Shown here: one piece after another, positions 1 to 9,215 of the stretch
Layout: the number at the start of each line of letters is the position of its first letter
Numbering within the stretch: the stretch's first letter is position 1
Origin: Fidelibacterota bacterium
Lineage (GTDB): Bacteria; Marinisomatota; Marinisomatia; Marinisomatales; UBA1611
Length of the DNA: 39,770 nucleotides
Direction of reading: 5' to 3'
NCBI GenBank assembly: GCA_002718285.1
Contig: PBAR01000014.1
Span: forward strand, 43,202-82,971
Program-made: the position numbers and the translations under genes
The notes under the pieces: generated by a model
The model's database searches: none
What the model was told of the DNA's origin: nothing
Seen by the model: the letters and a program-made list of their open reading frames with translations, nothing else

Positions 1-1047
1 AAAAAAAAATCGGGATTGCTTCCTTTAAGGGGTCATTCCAATGTTCAAGGTGTCGGTTCTATGGGTTTAACTCCTTCTTTAAAAAAGGATGTACTTTCAA
101 AAATAACCAAAGAGCTTGGTGTCGACTATCCTGAATCTCCTGGAATGGATACTATTTCATGCCTTAAGGCTGCTGAGATGGGTGAAATTGATTTTTCTTT
201 TTTAATGGGTGGTAACCTTTTTTCGGCCTCTCCCGATAGATCATTTTCAGACCGGGCTCTAGGTAATATCCCTTTTAAAGTTTTTCTGACTACCACTTTG
301 AATGAAGGTCATTTTTCAGGGATAGGTAAAAAAACTCTAATTCTACCAGTTGCTGCCAGAGATGAAGAAAGGCAATCGACTACACAAGAATCCATGTTCA
401 ATTTTGTACGTATGAGTGATGGAGGAATGGTGAGGCTTGATAATGTACGTTCTGAAGTAGATATTATCTCCACAATTGCTGAAAAAGTTGTTGGTAATGA
501 AAAAATTAATTTTTCCGTGCTAAAAAGTCACAGCAATATTCGAGAGACCATTGGTACTGTAATTCCAGGTTACGAAAAGATAAAATCAATTGATAAGACA
601 AAAGAAGAATTTCAAATTAGTGGCAGAATTTTTGATAAACCAACGTTTGCAACACCAGATAAGAAGGCAAATTTTAAAATGGTTAACATACCGCAGATAA
701 AGGATGAAAAGTATAAGTTCAGGATGGCAAGCATTCGAAGTGAAGGACAGTTTAATACAATAATCTATGAAGAGCATGATTCTTTCAGAAAGGTAAACCA
801 TCGATGGACCGTATTAATGAATATTAATGATATGTTATCACTTAATCTTAAGGAAAAAGACAAGGTTACTATTCAGAATAATATTGGTTCTATGGAACAT
901 GTAACTGTGAAAAGATTCAACCTTCCTCCAGGGAATGTAGCTACCTATTTCCCGGAAAGTAATATACTTATTCCGAAAGATATTGATTTACGTAGCAATA
1001 CACCTAGTTTTAAATCGATATTCGTAGATGTAATTCCAGTCAGCTAG
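1..1047 (+). CDS. Molybdopterin oxidoreductase, YdeP/FdhF-like (5'-truncated)
   Basis: This is the C-terminal part of a molybdenum bis-MGD oxidoreductase. The reading frame is open from base 1, so the start lies outside the window. The segment LRGHSNVQGVGSMG near the left edge matches the conserved RGHSNVQG motif of the FdhF/YdeP family (formate dehydrogenase alpha-like proteins). The last third (roughly residues 215-345 of the visible part) has the beta-rich character of the molydopterin-dinucleotide-binding domain. YdeP-family proteins are usually cytoplasmic, and their physiological substrate is poorly known. The gene ends 25 bases before the next gene, on the same strand, so they may be cotranscribed. 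The family assignment is good; the substrate cannot be stated. Confidence 0.85.
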   Translation, partial: KKKSGLLPLRGHSNVQGVGSMGLTPSLKKDVLSKITKELGVDYPESPGMDTISCLKAAEMGEIDFSFLMGGNLFSASPDRSFSDRALGNIPFKVFLTTTLNEGHFSGIGKKTLILPVAARDEERQSTTQESMFNFVRMSDGGMVRLDNVRSEVDIISTIAEKVVGNEKINFSVLKSHSNIRETIGTVIPGYEKIKSIDKTKEEFQISGRIFDKPTFATPDKKANFKMVNIPQIKDEKYKFRMASIRSEGQFNTIIYEEHDSFRKVNHRWTVLMNINDMLSLNLKEKDKVTIQNNIGSMEHVTVKRFNLPPGNVATYFPESNILIPKDIDLRSNTPSFKSIFVDVIPVS

Positions 1048-1072
1048 CAAAATAATCCAATTAATCTATTCT

Positions 1073-2113
1073 ATGTTTAAATCAAATTTCATAACTGTAA
1101 TAACTTTATATCTTATTTTAGGAATTTGCAGAGGAAAAAATTTAAACCCTTATTTTGATAGCGCTAAAAGTCATCATACACCCGAAGGATTTACAAATCC
1201 TTATCTTAATAATGAAGATGAAAAAAAATCCCTTATTGATTTGATTAATATGCTCAAAGAAGACCGACCACTTGTCAATAGTATGAAATATAATGAAATT
1301 ACTTTATTTAATGTTGATAATATTGAGAATCTACCGGATAAGTTTGCAGTCTGGGGGGGGCATTCAACTCTACTCTTGAATTTAAATGGAAAATTAATAT
1401 TAACTGATCCGATTCTTTCAGAATACTGTTCTCCTGTACAATTTGTAGGTCCGAAAAGATATACAAAACCGGCTCTTGATAAAACAATATTAAATTTGGT
1501 TGACCTTGTTATTATAAGTCACAATCATTATGATCATCTGGACTATAATACTGTAATGTTGATTGGTAACAATGCATCCTGGATCGTGCCATTAGGTTTG
1601 AGATCATGGTTTAAAGAGCAGGGGATTCATACGGTTAATGAATATGATTGGTGGGATGAAGACTTAGTTGAAGGAATATCAATTACTTGTTTACCCTCAC
1701 AACACTGGTCCAAACGTACATTATTTAAAGAATTTGATACCCTTTGGTCTTCCTGGTCAATAGAGTATGAAGGTTTCAAATTTTGGTTTGCCGGTGATAC
1801 GGGATATAATTTGCATCAGTTTAAGGAAATTGGTAATAGGGTTGGTCCATTCGATTTTGCTGCAATTCCCATTGGTGGATATGAACCTAGATGGTTTATG
1901 AAAAATTTTCACATTGATCCTTTTGAAGCTTTAAAAATCCATTCTGATGTAAAATCAAAAAAAAGTATTGGTATCCACTGGGGAACTTTTATCTTAACAA
2001 CTGAGCCTGTAGATGATCCACCTAAAAAATTGAGATGGCATATGGAAAAGCAAGGATTAGATTCGATGAAATTTATAACTCCATCTCATGGTGAAATAAT
2101 AACTTTTGAGTGA
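1073..2113 (+). CDS. Exported NAPE-PLD-like MBL-fold metallohydrolase
   Basis: A metallo-beta-lactamase-fold hydrolase of the NAPE-PLD/UlaG type. Residues 1-20 form a hydrophobic signal-like segment, suggesting export. The N-terminal HHTPEGFTNPY (about 34-44) is typical of NAPE-PLD-like proteins. The metal-binding motif HNHYDHLD (150-156) is followed by PSQHW, FAGDTGY and IHWGTF, which supply the remaining His and Asp ligands. Eukaryotic NAPE-PLD cleaves N-acylphosphatidylethanolamines. The substrate of bacterial homologues is mostly untested, so a phospholipid substrate is inference. The conserved WGGH motif (94-97) is encoded by a run of eight G bases, unusual in this AT-rich sequence. The length of 346 residues is normal for the family. 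Confidence 0.85.
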   Translation: MFKSNFITVITLYLILGICRGKNLNPYFDSAKSHHTPEGFTNPYLNNEDEKKSLIDLINMLKEDRPLVNSMKYNEITLFNVDNIENLPDKFAVWGGHSTLLLNLNGKLILTDPILSEYCSPVQFVGPKRYTKPALDKTILNLVDLVIISHNHYDHLDYNTVMLIGNNASWIVPLGLRSWFKEQGIHTVNEYDWWDEDLVEGISITCLPSQHWSKRTLFKEFDTLWSSWSIEYEGFKFWFAGDTGYNLHQFKEIGNRVGPFDFAAIPIGGYEPRWFMKNFHIDPFEALKIHSDVKSKKSIGIHWGTFILTTEPVDDPPKKLRWHMEKQGLDSMKFITPSHGEIITFE

Positions 2114-2141
2114 ATAAATAATTATCAGTATTTGATATTTT

Positions 2142-3185
2142 TTATATTACTCCAGAGTCTTGTTCAATTATATATGCCTTACCGCCTGTTCGTTCAATTG
2201 CCATGGCAATTTCTTCAGTATTTCTGTGACTATAGGCAAACATACAACCTCCACCTCCAGAGCCATTGATTTTACCTCCTAAAGCTCCTGCTTCCATGGA
2301 TGCATCCAACATATTTTCAATCTTTGGAGTGCTTATCTGTAGTACATCCCTTAAAACTTTATGTTGATCTAACAATAACTTGCCGATATTTTTATGGCTC
2401 ATTTTATTTTTTTTTAGCTCAATAAAACCTTTTTCAAGAATATTTCTGTTATGTATAGTACCCTCAAATAAAAATTTTTCGTTGTCATTTAATCCTGTAA
2501 GATCAACTTCTTTTCCACAGGAAAGAAGATTTAATCCTGGATTATTTTTCTGTAGTTTTTCGATGATTTTTAAACGGAAACTTCGACAACGTTGTAAAAT
2601 CTCCATAGTGTTTTTTGGCTCTTTTGAATCCCCCAAAACAAATTTACCCAGTTTTGATTTTAGAGGTTGAATAGCTAAATCCGGTTCTGTTTTTAAATAG
2701 ATTAAATTTCCTATAGAGGCTGTGTACTGATCCATCATTCCTCCAGGCTCATTGAATTCTTCGACTTCTGATTTGTATGCTAATTCTCCGATTTTTTTTT
2801 GATTCCATTTTATCGGAACATCCGCAATTTGAGATAAAAACTGAATCCAGCTTGTAGAAATAGCAGATGAACTGCTGACACCGGCTCGGACGGGTATATT
2901 ACTTTTAATTTCACATTCAAATCCCTTGGAAAAGTTAAGACCTGATTTTTGACATACTATAATTCCACTTTTAAAATAATCTCTTGATTTGGAATAGGTT
3001 AAATCATCCAGCGAGAAATTTTCATATTCATTTAGGTCTGGTTTATGTATTATAACCTGATTGTCTACTCTTTTGCGACCTGTGATAATAGCGCGCAAAG
3101 AAATGGCCATGGCAATAACAGGAAGGCCCAGGTAATCCTGGTGCTCACCAAATAAACAAATTCTTCCTGGTGCACTTACTATCAT
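2142..3185 (-). CDS. GHMP-family sugar kinase
   Basis: A small-molecule kinase of the GHMP superfamily (galactokinase/mevalonate kinase fold), acting in the cytoplasm. The galactokinase-like signature GRICLFGEHQDY lies close to the N-terminus. The ATP-binding loop PVRAGVSSSSAIS is near residue 100, and GGMMDQYTAS near residue 150 holds the likely catalytic Asp. The C-terminal GHMP motif KINGSGGGGCMFAY is near residue 305. I chose the ATG at 3185; a TTG three codons upstream (3194) is possible, and neither has a clear ribosome binding site. It lies downstream of the NagB-like/PIG-L gene on the same strand, about 180 bases away, which fits amino-sugar or sugar-phosphate metabolism. The exact sugar cannot be read from the sequence. 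It converges with the MBL gene. Confidence 0.85.
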   Translation of the reverse strand: MIVSAPGRICLFGEHQDYLGLPVIAMAISLRAIITGRKRVDNQVIIHKPDLNEYENFSLDDLTYSKSRDYFKSGIIVCQKSGLNFSKGFECEIKSNIPVRAGVSSSSAISTSWIQFLSQIADVPIKWNQKKIGELAYKSEVEEFNEPGGMMDQYTASIGNLIYLKTEPDLAIQPLKSKLGKFVLGDSKEPKNTMEILQRCRSFRLKIIEKLQKNNPGLNLLSCGKEVDLTGLNDNEKFLFEGTIHNRNILEKGFIELKKNKMSHKNIGKLLLDQHKVLRDVLQISTPKIENMLDASMEAGALGGKINGSGGGGCMFAYSHRNTEEIAMAIERTGGKAYIIEQDSGVI

Positions 3186-3368
3186 ACGATACAAAATTTT
3201 GTAAAGTAAATGTTAAATAATATAGGTTGAATAAATGTAAGTATATATTTATACAGAAATGAAAAATTGCTAAAAATAAATCCTGAAGCAAAAAACATGG
3301 CAGAAAAAATATGATATATAAACAGACTATGTTCCAGCACAGAGGAAAGACTATCATAAAAATTAACT

Positions 3369-5699
3369 TTATAGATCTAGATTACCTTCCATAGACGTTT
3401 CCAGTGTTCTGGCTTGATTTAAAAACTTGTTAATGGTTAATTCTTTTAAAAATACAAGACCATGGGTTGCCCGAATTCTAGGATGATGATTTTGGTACCA
3501 GAAATCACGACCAAGGACTAGCTCCATTAGTCCATGCTGCTCAACCCAAATTTTCTGGGTTAATTCAGAAAATGGTCCATCCAATTCATAACTGGGAAAG
3601 GAAGCATTTTTTTGGCTTAAATAACAAGTCATAAAAGTATCTTTCAAAGTGGCCATAGAGTTTAAAGAAACAGGGATCATGATATCTGTTTCAGCAGGAT
3701 CAAAACGATACCAAACATTTCGGTATCCCCAAATTCTTAGATTGCTAAGATCTTTTTCCAGTTTCCATAGTCTTAATGCTTCTGCAATTGCCTGTAAAAC
3801 CTTATAGTGTGTGTCTGGGCCACTTCCTTCTGGATCCATTGCAAGAGTAATCACTGTAGGTTCCAGAGTGCGAAACAATTCCAAAATAGGTTCTACATCC
3901 CTTTTTTTATCGGGAACTTCGGTAAAAATATCTCCTTTATAAAACCCCAATCTTAGATGACTAACATCCTTAACCTGTACACCATAATGTGACCATACGA
4001 GTTCTTCTTCAAATTCTCTAAGCATCCCTTTAATTTTTTGTATATCAGGGATATTTCTTTCACCTTCATAGCAGTTATCCAGATATGATATAATTTTATT
4101 GATAGTTTTTATAAGGTCTGGTTTTGATTTAATTTTGTATACTTTTACTAAAATTCGTACCATGCGATGACTGAGACCCCTGTCCTGACCAATTTTATTG
4201 TTTGCAGCAACCCGGTCGAGATAATGATAGACATCTTTATCCCATTTGGTCTTGTAACCAGCTTTAAAAAAATCAGAATATTCAATCATCTGTATCTTTC
4301 CTTTATTAAGAAAATCTATCGTATTTTGTAATATTTCTTTGAGATAATTATTAGTTACAGAAGTAAATCCAGATGTCATGTTCACAAAATGATGTTTGTT
4401 GCCTGATGACCGAAACAAGTGAATTAAATGAGGCAAATAACCAAGCATAATATCATCGTGATGCGGACCTGTATGAAGGAAACTCTCTTCAGTTGGAATT
4501 GTAAGTCCTTTTTTTATCTTGGATTTAAAAGATTTAATTATACCTGGTATTGTATTTTTATCTAATCCAGGTATTTTAGAGCAAGCGATATCACTTTTAA
4601 GATCTTCTAAAGTTAAATGATGCCCATATTTTTTTAACCTTTTACATAATTGCACTACTGCTCTCTCTTGCTTTTCATTATCCCAAGGATCATTAATAAG
4701 TTTTTCATTAATTACATCCTGCAAGCATAAAGCAGCACCTTGAGTCAAATAAAATCTACTTCCTTTTATATTATTTAAAATGGTAGCAGGATAAAGAATA
4801 TCAGGTTTTTGTTCAAGAGATTTTCGTACAATTCCTGCTTTAGCTTCTCCAGCGGCAATTATTATAACTGTAGCATCTGGATTATAAGTAATGGTAGAAA
4901 GACCAATAGTTATAACAAGACGATTTCTGGACACTTCTATTCCACCAAGGTCTGTTGCCGCTGCTGCCTGGGTTTCAAAATTAGTGGGTATCAGTCTGGT
5001 CGTTGAATTATGATCAGAACCGCGGACGTTAAAAGCAATATGACCATCTGGGCCTATTCCTCCGAGAAAAAAACCAATACCCCCCATCTCTCTTATTTTT
5101 GCTTCATATTCTGAACACCATTGATCTATCATAAGAAGTGTGTCCTGCTGGGTTTCTTCTAATAAATTTTCAGGATCCCGGTTTCGCAAAGAGAGATCAA
5201 TTTTATAATCGGGGAAAATATCCAGGATATTTTTATTACCAGATCTGGGTATGGCATCGCAGTCAATAAATAAGCTTTTTTCTTTACTGAGTCCAAATCC
5301 ATCGATATAATATTTTTTCACATAATGGCAAAAGCTGTTATTTTGACCAGGATCTATAGGATAAAATTCGTCAATCTGAATAAACCTCAATTCATTGAGG
5401 TTTGGTTTTTTTTCTATTTCTAATCCATTATCCTTTAGAAGAGTTTCTATTGATGGTTTATTCCAATTATCAAGTATGTACCGAGTCCATTTAATAAAAT
5501 ATTCTGGTGTTTTTCCTGTAGGAAGGCTAATAACGCCGTCTGGATTTTCTGCAACCCACTCAAAGAATCTTAGAGAAGTTAAGAGACCAAGATTTGGATA
5601 GGTTTTAGCAATTATGTAAGGAATAGAAGTTGTCGGGGTTATATTATCAGATTTATTTATAAATGATGATTCAAATGGTGAGAAATAATGATTTTTCAT
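3369..5699 (-). CDS. NagB-like (glucosamine-6-phosphate deaminase) + PIG-L/LmbE two-domain protein
   Basis: A 776-residue fusion. Residues about 30-330 are a glucosamine-6-phosphate deaminase/isomerase-like domain, with SLPTGKTPEYF (58-67), IQIDEFYP (107-114) and GGIGPDGHIAFN (213-224) matching NagB phosphate-binding and active-site loops. Residues about 400-640 are a PIG-L/LmbE-type de-N-acetylase domain with the zinc motif PHHDDIMLG (412-420). The same architecture is known in Bacteroidota, where such proteins are listed as putative NagB-like. NagB converts glucosamine-6-P to fructose-6-P and ammonia, and PIG-L enzymes remove N-acetyl groups from GlcNAc conjugates. Coupled deacetylation and deamination is therefore plausible but inferred. 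It heads a minus-strand pair with the GHMP kinase. Confidence 0.88.
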   Translation of the reverse strand: MKNHYFSPFESSFINKSDNITPTTSIPYIIAKTYPNLGLLTSLRFFEWVAENPDGVISLPTGKTPEYFIKWTRYILDNWNKPSIETLLKDNGLEIEKKPNLNELRFIQIDEFYPIDPGQNNSFCHYVKKYYIDGFGLSKEKSLFIDCDAIPRSGNKNILDIFPDYKIDLSLRNRDPENLLEETQQDTLLMIDQWCSEYEAKIREMGGIGFFLGGIGPDGHIAFNVRGSDHNSTTRLIPTNFETQAAAATDLGGIEVSRNRLVITIGLSTITYNPDATVIIIAAGEAKAGIVRKSLEQKPDILYPATILNNIKGSRFYLTQGAALCLQDVINEKLINDPWDNEKQERAVVQLCKRLKKYGHHLTLEDLKSDIACSKIPGLDKNTIPGIIKSFKSKIKKGLTIPTEESFLHTGPHHDDIMLGYLPHLIHLFRSSGNKHHFVNMTSGFTSVTNNYLKEILQNTIDFLNKGKIQMIEYSDFFKAGYKTKWDKDVYHYLDRVAANNKIGQDRGLSHRMVRILVKVYKIKSKPDLIKTINKIISYLDNCYEGERNIPDIQKIKGMLREFEEELVWSHYGVQVKDVSHLRLGFYKGDIFTEVPDKKRDVEPILELFRTLEPTVITLAMDPEGSGPDTHYKVLQAIAEALRLWKLEKDLSNLRIWGYRNVWYRFDPAETDIMIPVSLNSMATLKDTFMTCYLSQKNASFPSYELDGPFSELTQKIWVEQHGLMELVLGRDFWYQNHHPRIRATHGLVFLKELTINKFLNQARTLETSMEGNLDL

Positions 5700-5893
5700 A
5701 GTAAAAATAAATTATTAATTGTTACTTCTTTTATTCCAGCAAATCATAAAAATATATTTTAAATATAAGCCGTAATATATTAGAAATAATTACATAGATG
5801 GTAATGTTCCGAATAATGAATTTTTGTTATTTATAGATTTTATTTTAATTAAATCATGATAAACATATCAAAACAGTTTATAAACGATATGAT

Positions 5894-5922
5894 TTGTTTT
5901 CCTTATAATATCAGAGTATAAT
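5894..5922 (+). promoter_or_regulatory. Putative sigma70-like promoter for the CotH gene
   Basis: A TTGTTT (5894-5899) and a perfect TATAAT (5917-5922) are separated by 17 bases, about 30 bases upstream of the GTG start. The region is AT-rich, so chance matches are likely. Confidence 0.35.
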
Positions 5923-5954
5923 TTTTTCTATATTCCACAGAAATAATTTCCAAC

Positions 5955-8138
5955 GTGCGTAACATTCTAGTATCTATATTTGCATTTGCATTTCTTTATT
6001 CACAGGGTCATTGGGAGACAGCTATTTCTGCCAATGATCAATGGTATTACCTAATCCCAGAAAATGAGCCTCCTTCTAACTGGAATGATTTAGAATTTAC
6101 AGACTCTAGTTGGTCAATTGGCCCTGGAGGCTTTGGTTATGGCGATAATGATGACGGTACGGTGATTAGCCAGACAATATCTGTTTACCTTCGCAAGAAT
6201 TTCATTGTTCATAATCTTAGCGATTTGTCCAGGTTGATTCTGCACGCTGATTATGATGATGGCTTTATAGCCTATCTTAACGGTATGGAACTTGCGAGAT
6301 CAGAAAATCTCGGAAACCAGGGAACATTTGTTTCTTATGACCAAACCACCAATAATAATCATGAAGCATTACTTTACTTAGGAGATTACCCCGATGAATA
6401 TTTTATAGATTCTACTCAATTGCATTCATTGATACATGGAGGAGAAAATGTATTGGCAGTTCAAGTTCATAATGTCGGTATTTCTTCATCTGATATGTCT
6501 AGTAATTTTTATTTATCATTTTGGATAAAAAATGATTCGACTTACTATGGAACTACACCAGACTGGTTCAGGGAACCCTTTGTATTTACATATTCAAACC
6601 TTCCGATCGTAATTATTGATACTGATGGACAGGAAATAGTTAATTCTCCACGAATCATCGCCCATATGGGTATTATTGATAATTTAAACAGTTTAAACCA
6701 TATTGATGATGCTTACAATGGTTATGATGGCCAGATTAGCATTGAAATCCGTGGTTCATCATCCCAAATGTTTCCAAAAAAACAATATGCATTGGAAACA
6801 CAGGATGATGAAGGTGAGAACTCCAATGTTTCTATATTAGGGATGCCGGAAGAAAATGACTGGATCCTTCATGCTCCATACAGTGATAAATCTTTAATCC
6901 GGAATTTTTTAGCGTATGAATTGGCCCGAAGCATGGGACGATATTCCAGTAGAACCCGCTTTTGTGAGCTCCTAATAGATGGAGATTATAAAGGACTTTA
7001 TATCTTTATGGAAAAAATCAAGCGGGATAATCAGAGAGTCGATATTTCAAAATTAAATCCAGATGAAATTACCGGAGATGATCTTACAGGAGGTTATATT
7101 ATAAAAGTGGATAAGTGGGAAGGTGATAATAATGAAGGGTGGCTTTCAGTTCCGCCACTATCTGGTTATGAAGGAGTATGGTATCAGTACCATTATCCGA
7201 AACCTCAAGAGATTGCAGAAGAACAAAAAAATTATATTATTAATTATATAAATGAATTTGAGGCTGAGATAGCAAACTCATCCTACAATGACCCGGATAG
7301 TGGTTACTATAATAGCGTTGATCTGGAATCATTCATCGATGTTTCTCTCATGAGCGAAATATCAAAGAATGTGGATGCCTATCGCCTTAGCTCTTTTATG
7401 TACAAGGATAAAGATAGTGAGAGTAATCGTTTAACGATGGGTCCAATCTGGGACTACAACTTATCATTTGGCAACGCTGATTACTATGATGGAGAAAATT
7501 CAAGTGGATGGCAGATCGATATTCAGCTGGGAGAAGATAATTTTAAGATTCCGTTCTGGTGGTATCGGATCTGGGATGACACAACCTTTCAGATTGCATT
7601 TAATCAACGCTGGCAGGAACTTCGACAAACAGTGTTCTCTGATGAAAATATAATGAATAAGATTGATTCAGCAACCAGTCTTATTTCTGAAGCTCAGAGT
7701 CGTAATTTTATTCGCTGGCCGATACTGGATCAATATGTATGGCCTAACGCATTTGTAGGCGGATCCTATGATAATGAATTAAATTATTTAAGAGGATGGA
7801 TTTTAGAGCGCCTTAGCTGGATGGATGGACAGGTGTTAATGGGAACAGAATCAAAAGATATAACTGGTATATATAGATTAAATAATGCTTATCCCAATCC
7901 CTTTAATCCAGTTACTACAGTTAATTTTTCTATTCCCAGTTCCGATTTTGTTAATGTTAAGATCTATGACATCAAGGGAAGAGAAATCAAAACTCTGGTT
8001 AATGATGAAATGCTTCCTGGAGATTATAGTATTCAATGGAACGGGAAGAATCTAGCCAGCGGGATCTATTTTATCCGTATGCTGTGCAGCAGGGGAAACA
8101 GCTTTAACCAAACCAAAAGGGTTTTAATGTTAAAATAG
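5955..8138 (+). CDS. Secreted CotH-family protein with type IX sorting domain
   Basis: An exported protein of 727 residues. A signal peptide covers about residues 1-17. Residues about 20-190 form a beta-sandwich, galactose-binding-like region. Residues about 215-600 are a CotH kinase-like domain, with IRGSSSQMFPKKQYALE (265-281), GLYIFMEKIKRDNQRVD (347-363) and GPIWDYNLSFGNAD (about 496-509). A type IX secretion C-terminal domain starts near YPNPFNPVTTV (about 646) and ends in LMLK. CotH proteins are atypical kinases that phosphorylate spore-coat proteins in Bacillus; in FCB bacteria they are surface proteins of unknown substrate. The start is GTG at 5955, chosen because the signal peptide follows immediately. 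It opens the block of secreted proteins that runs to 21.2 kb. Confidence 0.85.
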   Translation: MRNILVSIFAFAFLYSQGHWETAISANDQWYYLIPENEPPSNWNDLEFTDSSWSIGPGGFGYGDNDDGTVISQTISVYLRKNFIVHNLSDLSRLILHADYDDGFIAYLNGMELARSENLGNQGTFVSYDQTTNNNHEALLYLGDYPDEYFIDSTQLHSLIHGGENVLAVQVHNVGISSSDMSSNFYLSFWIKNDSTYYGTTPDWFREPFVFTYSNLPIVIIDTDGQEIVNSPRIIAHMGIIDNLNSLNHIDDAYNGYDGQISIEIRGSSSQMFPKKQYALETQDDEGENSNVSILGMPEENDWILHAPYSDKSLIRNFLAYELARSMGRYSSRTRFCELLIDGDYKGLYIFMEKIKRDNQRVDISKLNPDEITGDDLTGGYIIKVDKWEGDNNEGWLSVPPLSGYEGVWYQYHYPKPQEIAEEQKNYIINYINEFEAEIANSSYNDPDSGYYNSVDLESFIDVSLMSEISKNVDAYRLSSFMYKDKDSESNRLTMGPIWDYNLSFGNADYYDGENSSGWQIDIQLGEDNFKIPFWWYRIWDDTTFQIAFNQRWQELRQTVFSDENIMNKIDSATSLISEAQSRNFIRWPILDQYVWPNAFVGGSYDNELNYLRGWILERLSWMDGQVLMGTESKDITGIYRLNNAYPNPFNPVTTVNFSIPSSDFVNVKIYDIKGREIKTLVNDEMLPGDYSIQWNGKNLASGIYFIRMLCSRGNSFNQTKRVLMLK

Positions 8139-8237
8139 GTATGTATCTAAGCCAGTATTATTTTTGTAAAATGGTTATTGTTTTCATATTTATGACCTAT
8201 TTCAGTTCTTTTTCGGACAAAATTCGAGGAGTTTGTT

Positions 8238-9038
8238 ATTGATATACAGTCAATTGCAAAGTTTTTCATTAATCCGGTACTGCTTTTATTTGCCGGACTA
8301 TTATGGATTATTATTAAACCAAAAAAGCTGCGAAAATTTGTCATTATTTTTACTGTTTTTTTCTATTTTATAAGTATCCCCATTTCTGGAAAATTATTTT
8401 GGAGTTCATGGAAAAAAGAAGACACGATAAAACTTGAAAAGATATATGACGGCGTTGTTGTTCTTACAGGAGTGGTAGATAATAATTGGTACATAAATGA
8501 AAATGTTTATAGGAATTTATTATTTGACCCGGAAAAATATTTTCAATTTAACAGGCATGCCGTAAGGATCTATGCAGGAATTGAATTTGTTCGCTCTGGA
8601 TTGGCAAAAAGATTTTTATACGGAAACTGGAAACCCAGGGTTTTTATAGAGAACAGCTACGAATCATTTAACTCAAGTGAAATGGTAAAAAAATTTGCTA
8701 TTAACAATGGCCTGACTGAAGAAGAATTTATAATATACGGTCACGGGGTAAAACGCACTCTTGATGAAGCTAGGCAAATGAAAGTATTTGCAGAAAAAAA
8801 TTCAATGGGTGACATCCTTTTGGTAACAAGCGAATCGCACATGAAGCGTGCGGCAGCATTGTTTAATAAGCAGGGTTTATCACCTGATTTTTACTCTGTT
8901 TTAAAAACTCCTCCTATGTCCGGAGAAATAAAAAATTTGAAAAATTATGTTCCAAGTCCCCAGGGCTTAAAAATTGCCAAAGGTGCCTTGTATGAACTAG
9001 TAGGTTATATAGGATATTTCATAACGGGGAATATTTAA
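8238..9038 (+). CDS. DUF218 (ElyC/SanA/YdcF-type) membrane protein, probable ATT start
   Basis: The DUF218 core (residues about 75-265) contains VVVLTG and the block ILLVTSESHMKRAAALF, typical of ElyC/SanA/YdcF proteins, which influence envelope integrity in E. coli. The first ATG/GTG/TTG in frame is a GTG at 8472, which would remove the VVVLTG strand and all membrane segments. The open frame continues upstream and encodes two transmembrane helices (NPVLLLFAGLLWIII and FVIIFTVFFYFISI), exactly the N-terminal layout of ElyC. A GAGGAG Shine-Dalgarno at 8226-8231 sits six bases before an in-frame ATT at 8238, giving M-DIQSIAKFFINP. The frame has no canonical start between the stop at 8193 and ATT. 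A 23-codon ORF (8171-8242) overlaps the ATT, allowing translational coupling. Confidence 0.75.
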   Translation: MDIQSIAKFFINPVLLLFAGLLWIIIKPKKLRKFVIIFTVFFYFISIPISGKLFWSSWKKEDTIKLEKIYDGVVVLTGVVDNNWYINENVYRNLLFDPEKYFQFNRHAVRIYAGIEFVRSGLAKRFLYGNWKPRVFIENSYESFNSSEMVKKFAINNGLTEEEFIIYGHGVKRTLDEARQMKVFAEKNSMGDILLVTSESHMKRAAALFNKQGLSPDFYSVLKTPPMSGEIKNLKNYVPSPQGLKIAKGALYELVGYIGYFITGNI

Positions 9039-9102
9039 TATATAGACCGATTCTTCCTAACATAATTCAAATGTAATACTTATAAATTTTTTATAATATT
9101 TG

Positions 9103-9132
9103 TTTACAAATAACATAGAAGTTTGCTATACT
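9103..9132 (+). promoter_or_regulatory. Putative sigma70-like promoter of the lamin-tail lipoprotein gene
   Basis: TTTACA (9103-9108) and TATACT (9127-9132) each match consensus at five of six positions and are 18 bases apart. The predicted leader is about 75 bases and ends in a strong TAAGGAG ribosome binding site (about 9204-9210) before the ATG at 9216. Together with the terminator after the gene, this indicates a separately transcribed unit. Confidence 0.5.
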
Positions 9133-9215
9133 CGATCTCCACAATCGTATTATCCAGTTGGATTAGTGTCTGTTGTGTGTGGCAGTCGCTATAAATTTTT
9201 AATTAAGGAGAAAAC

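Noticed and set aside
8472..9038. GTG at 8472 as start of the DUF218 gene
   Set aside because: It would cut into the conserved VVVLTG strand and discard two membrane helices that are encoded in frame upstream.
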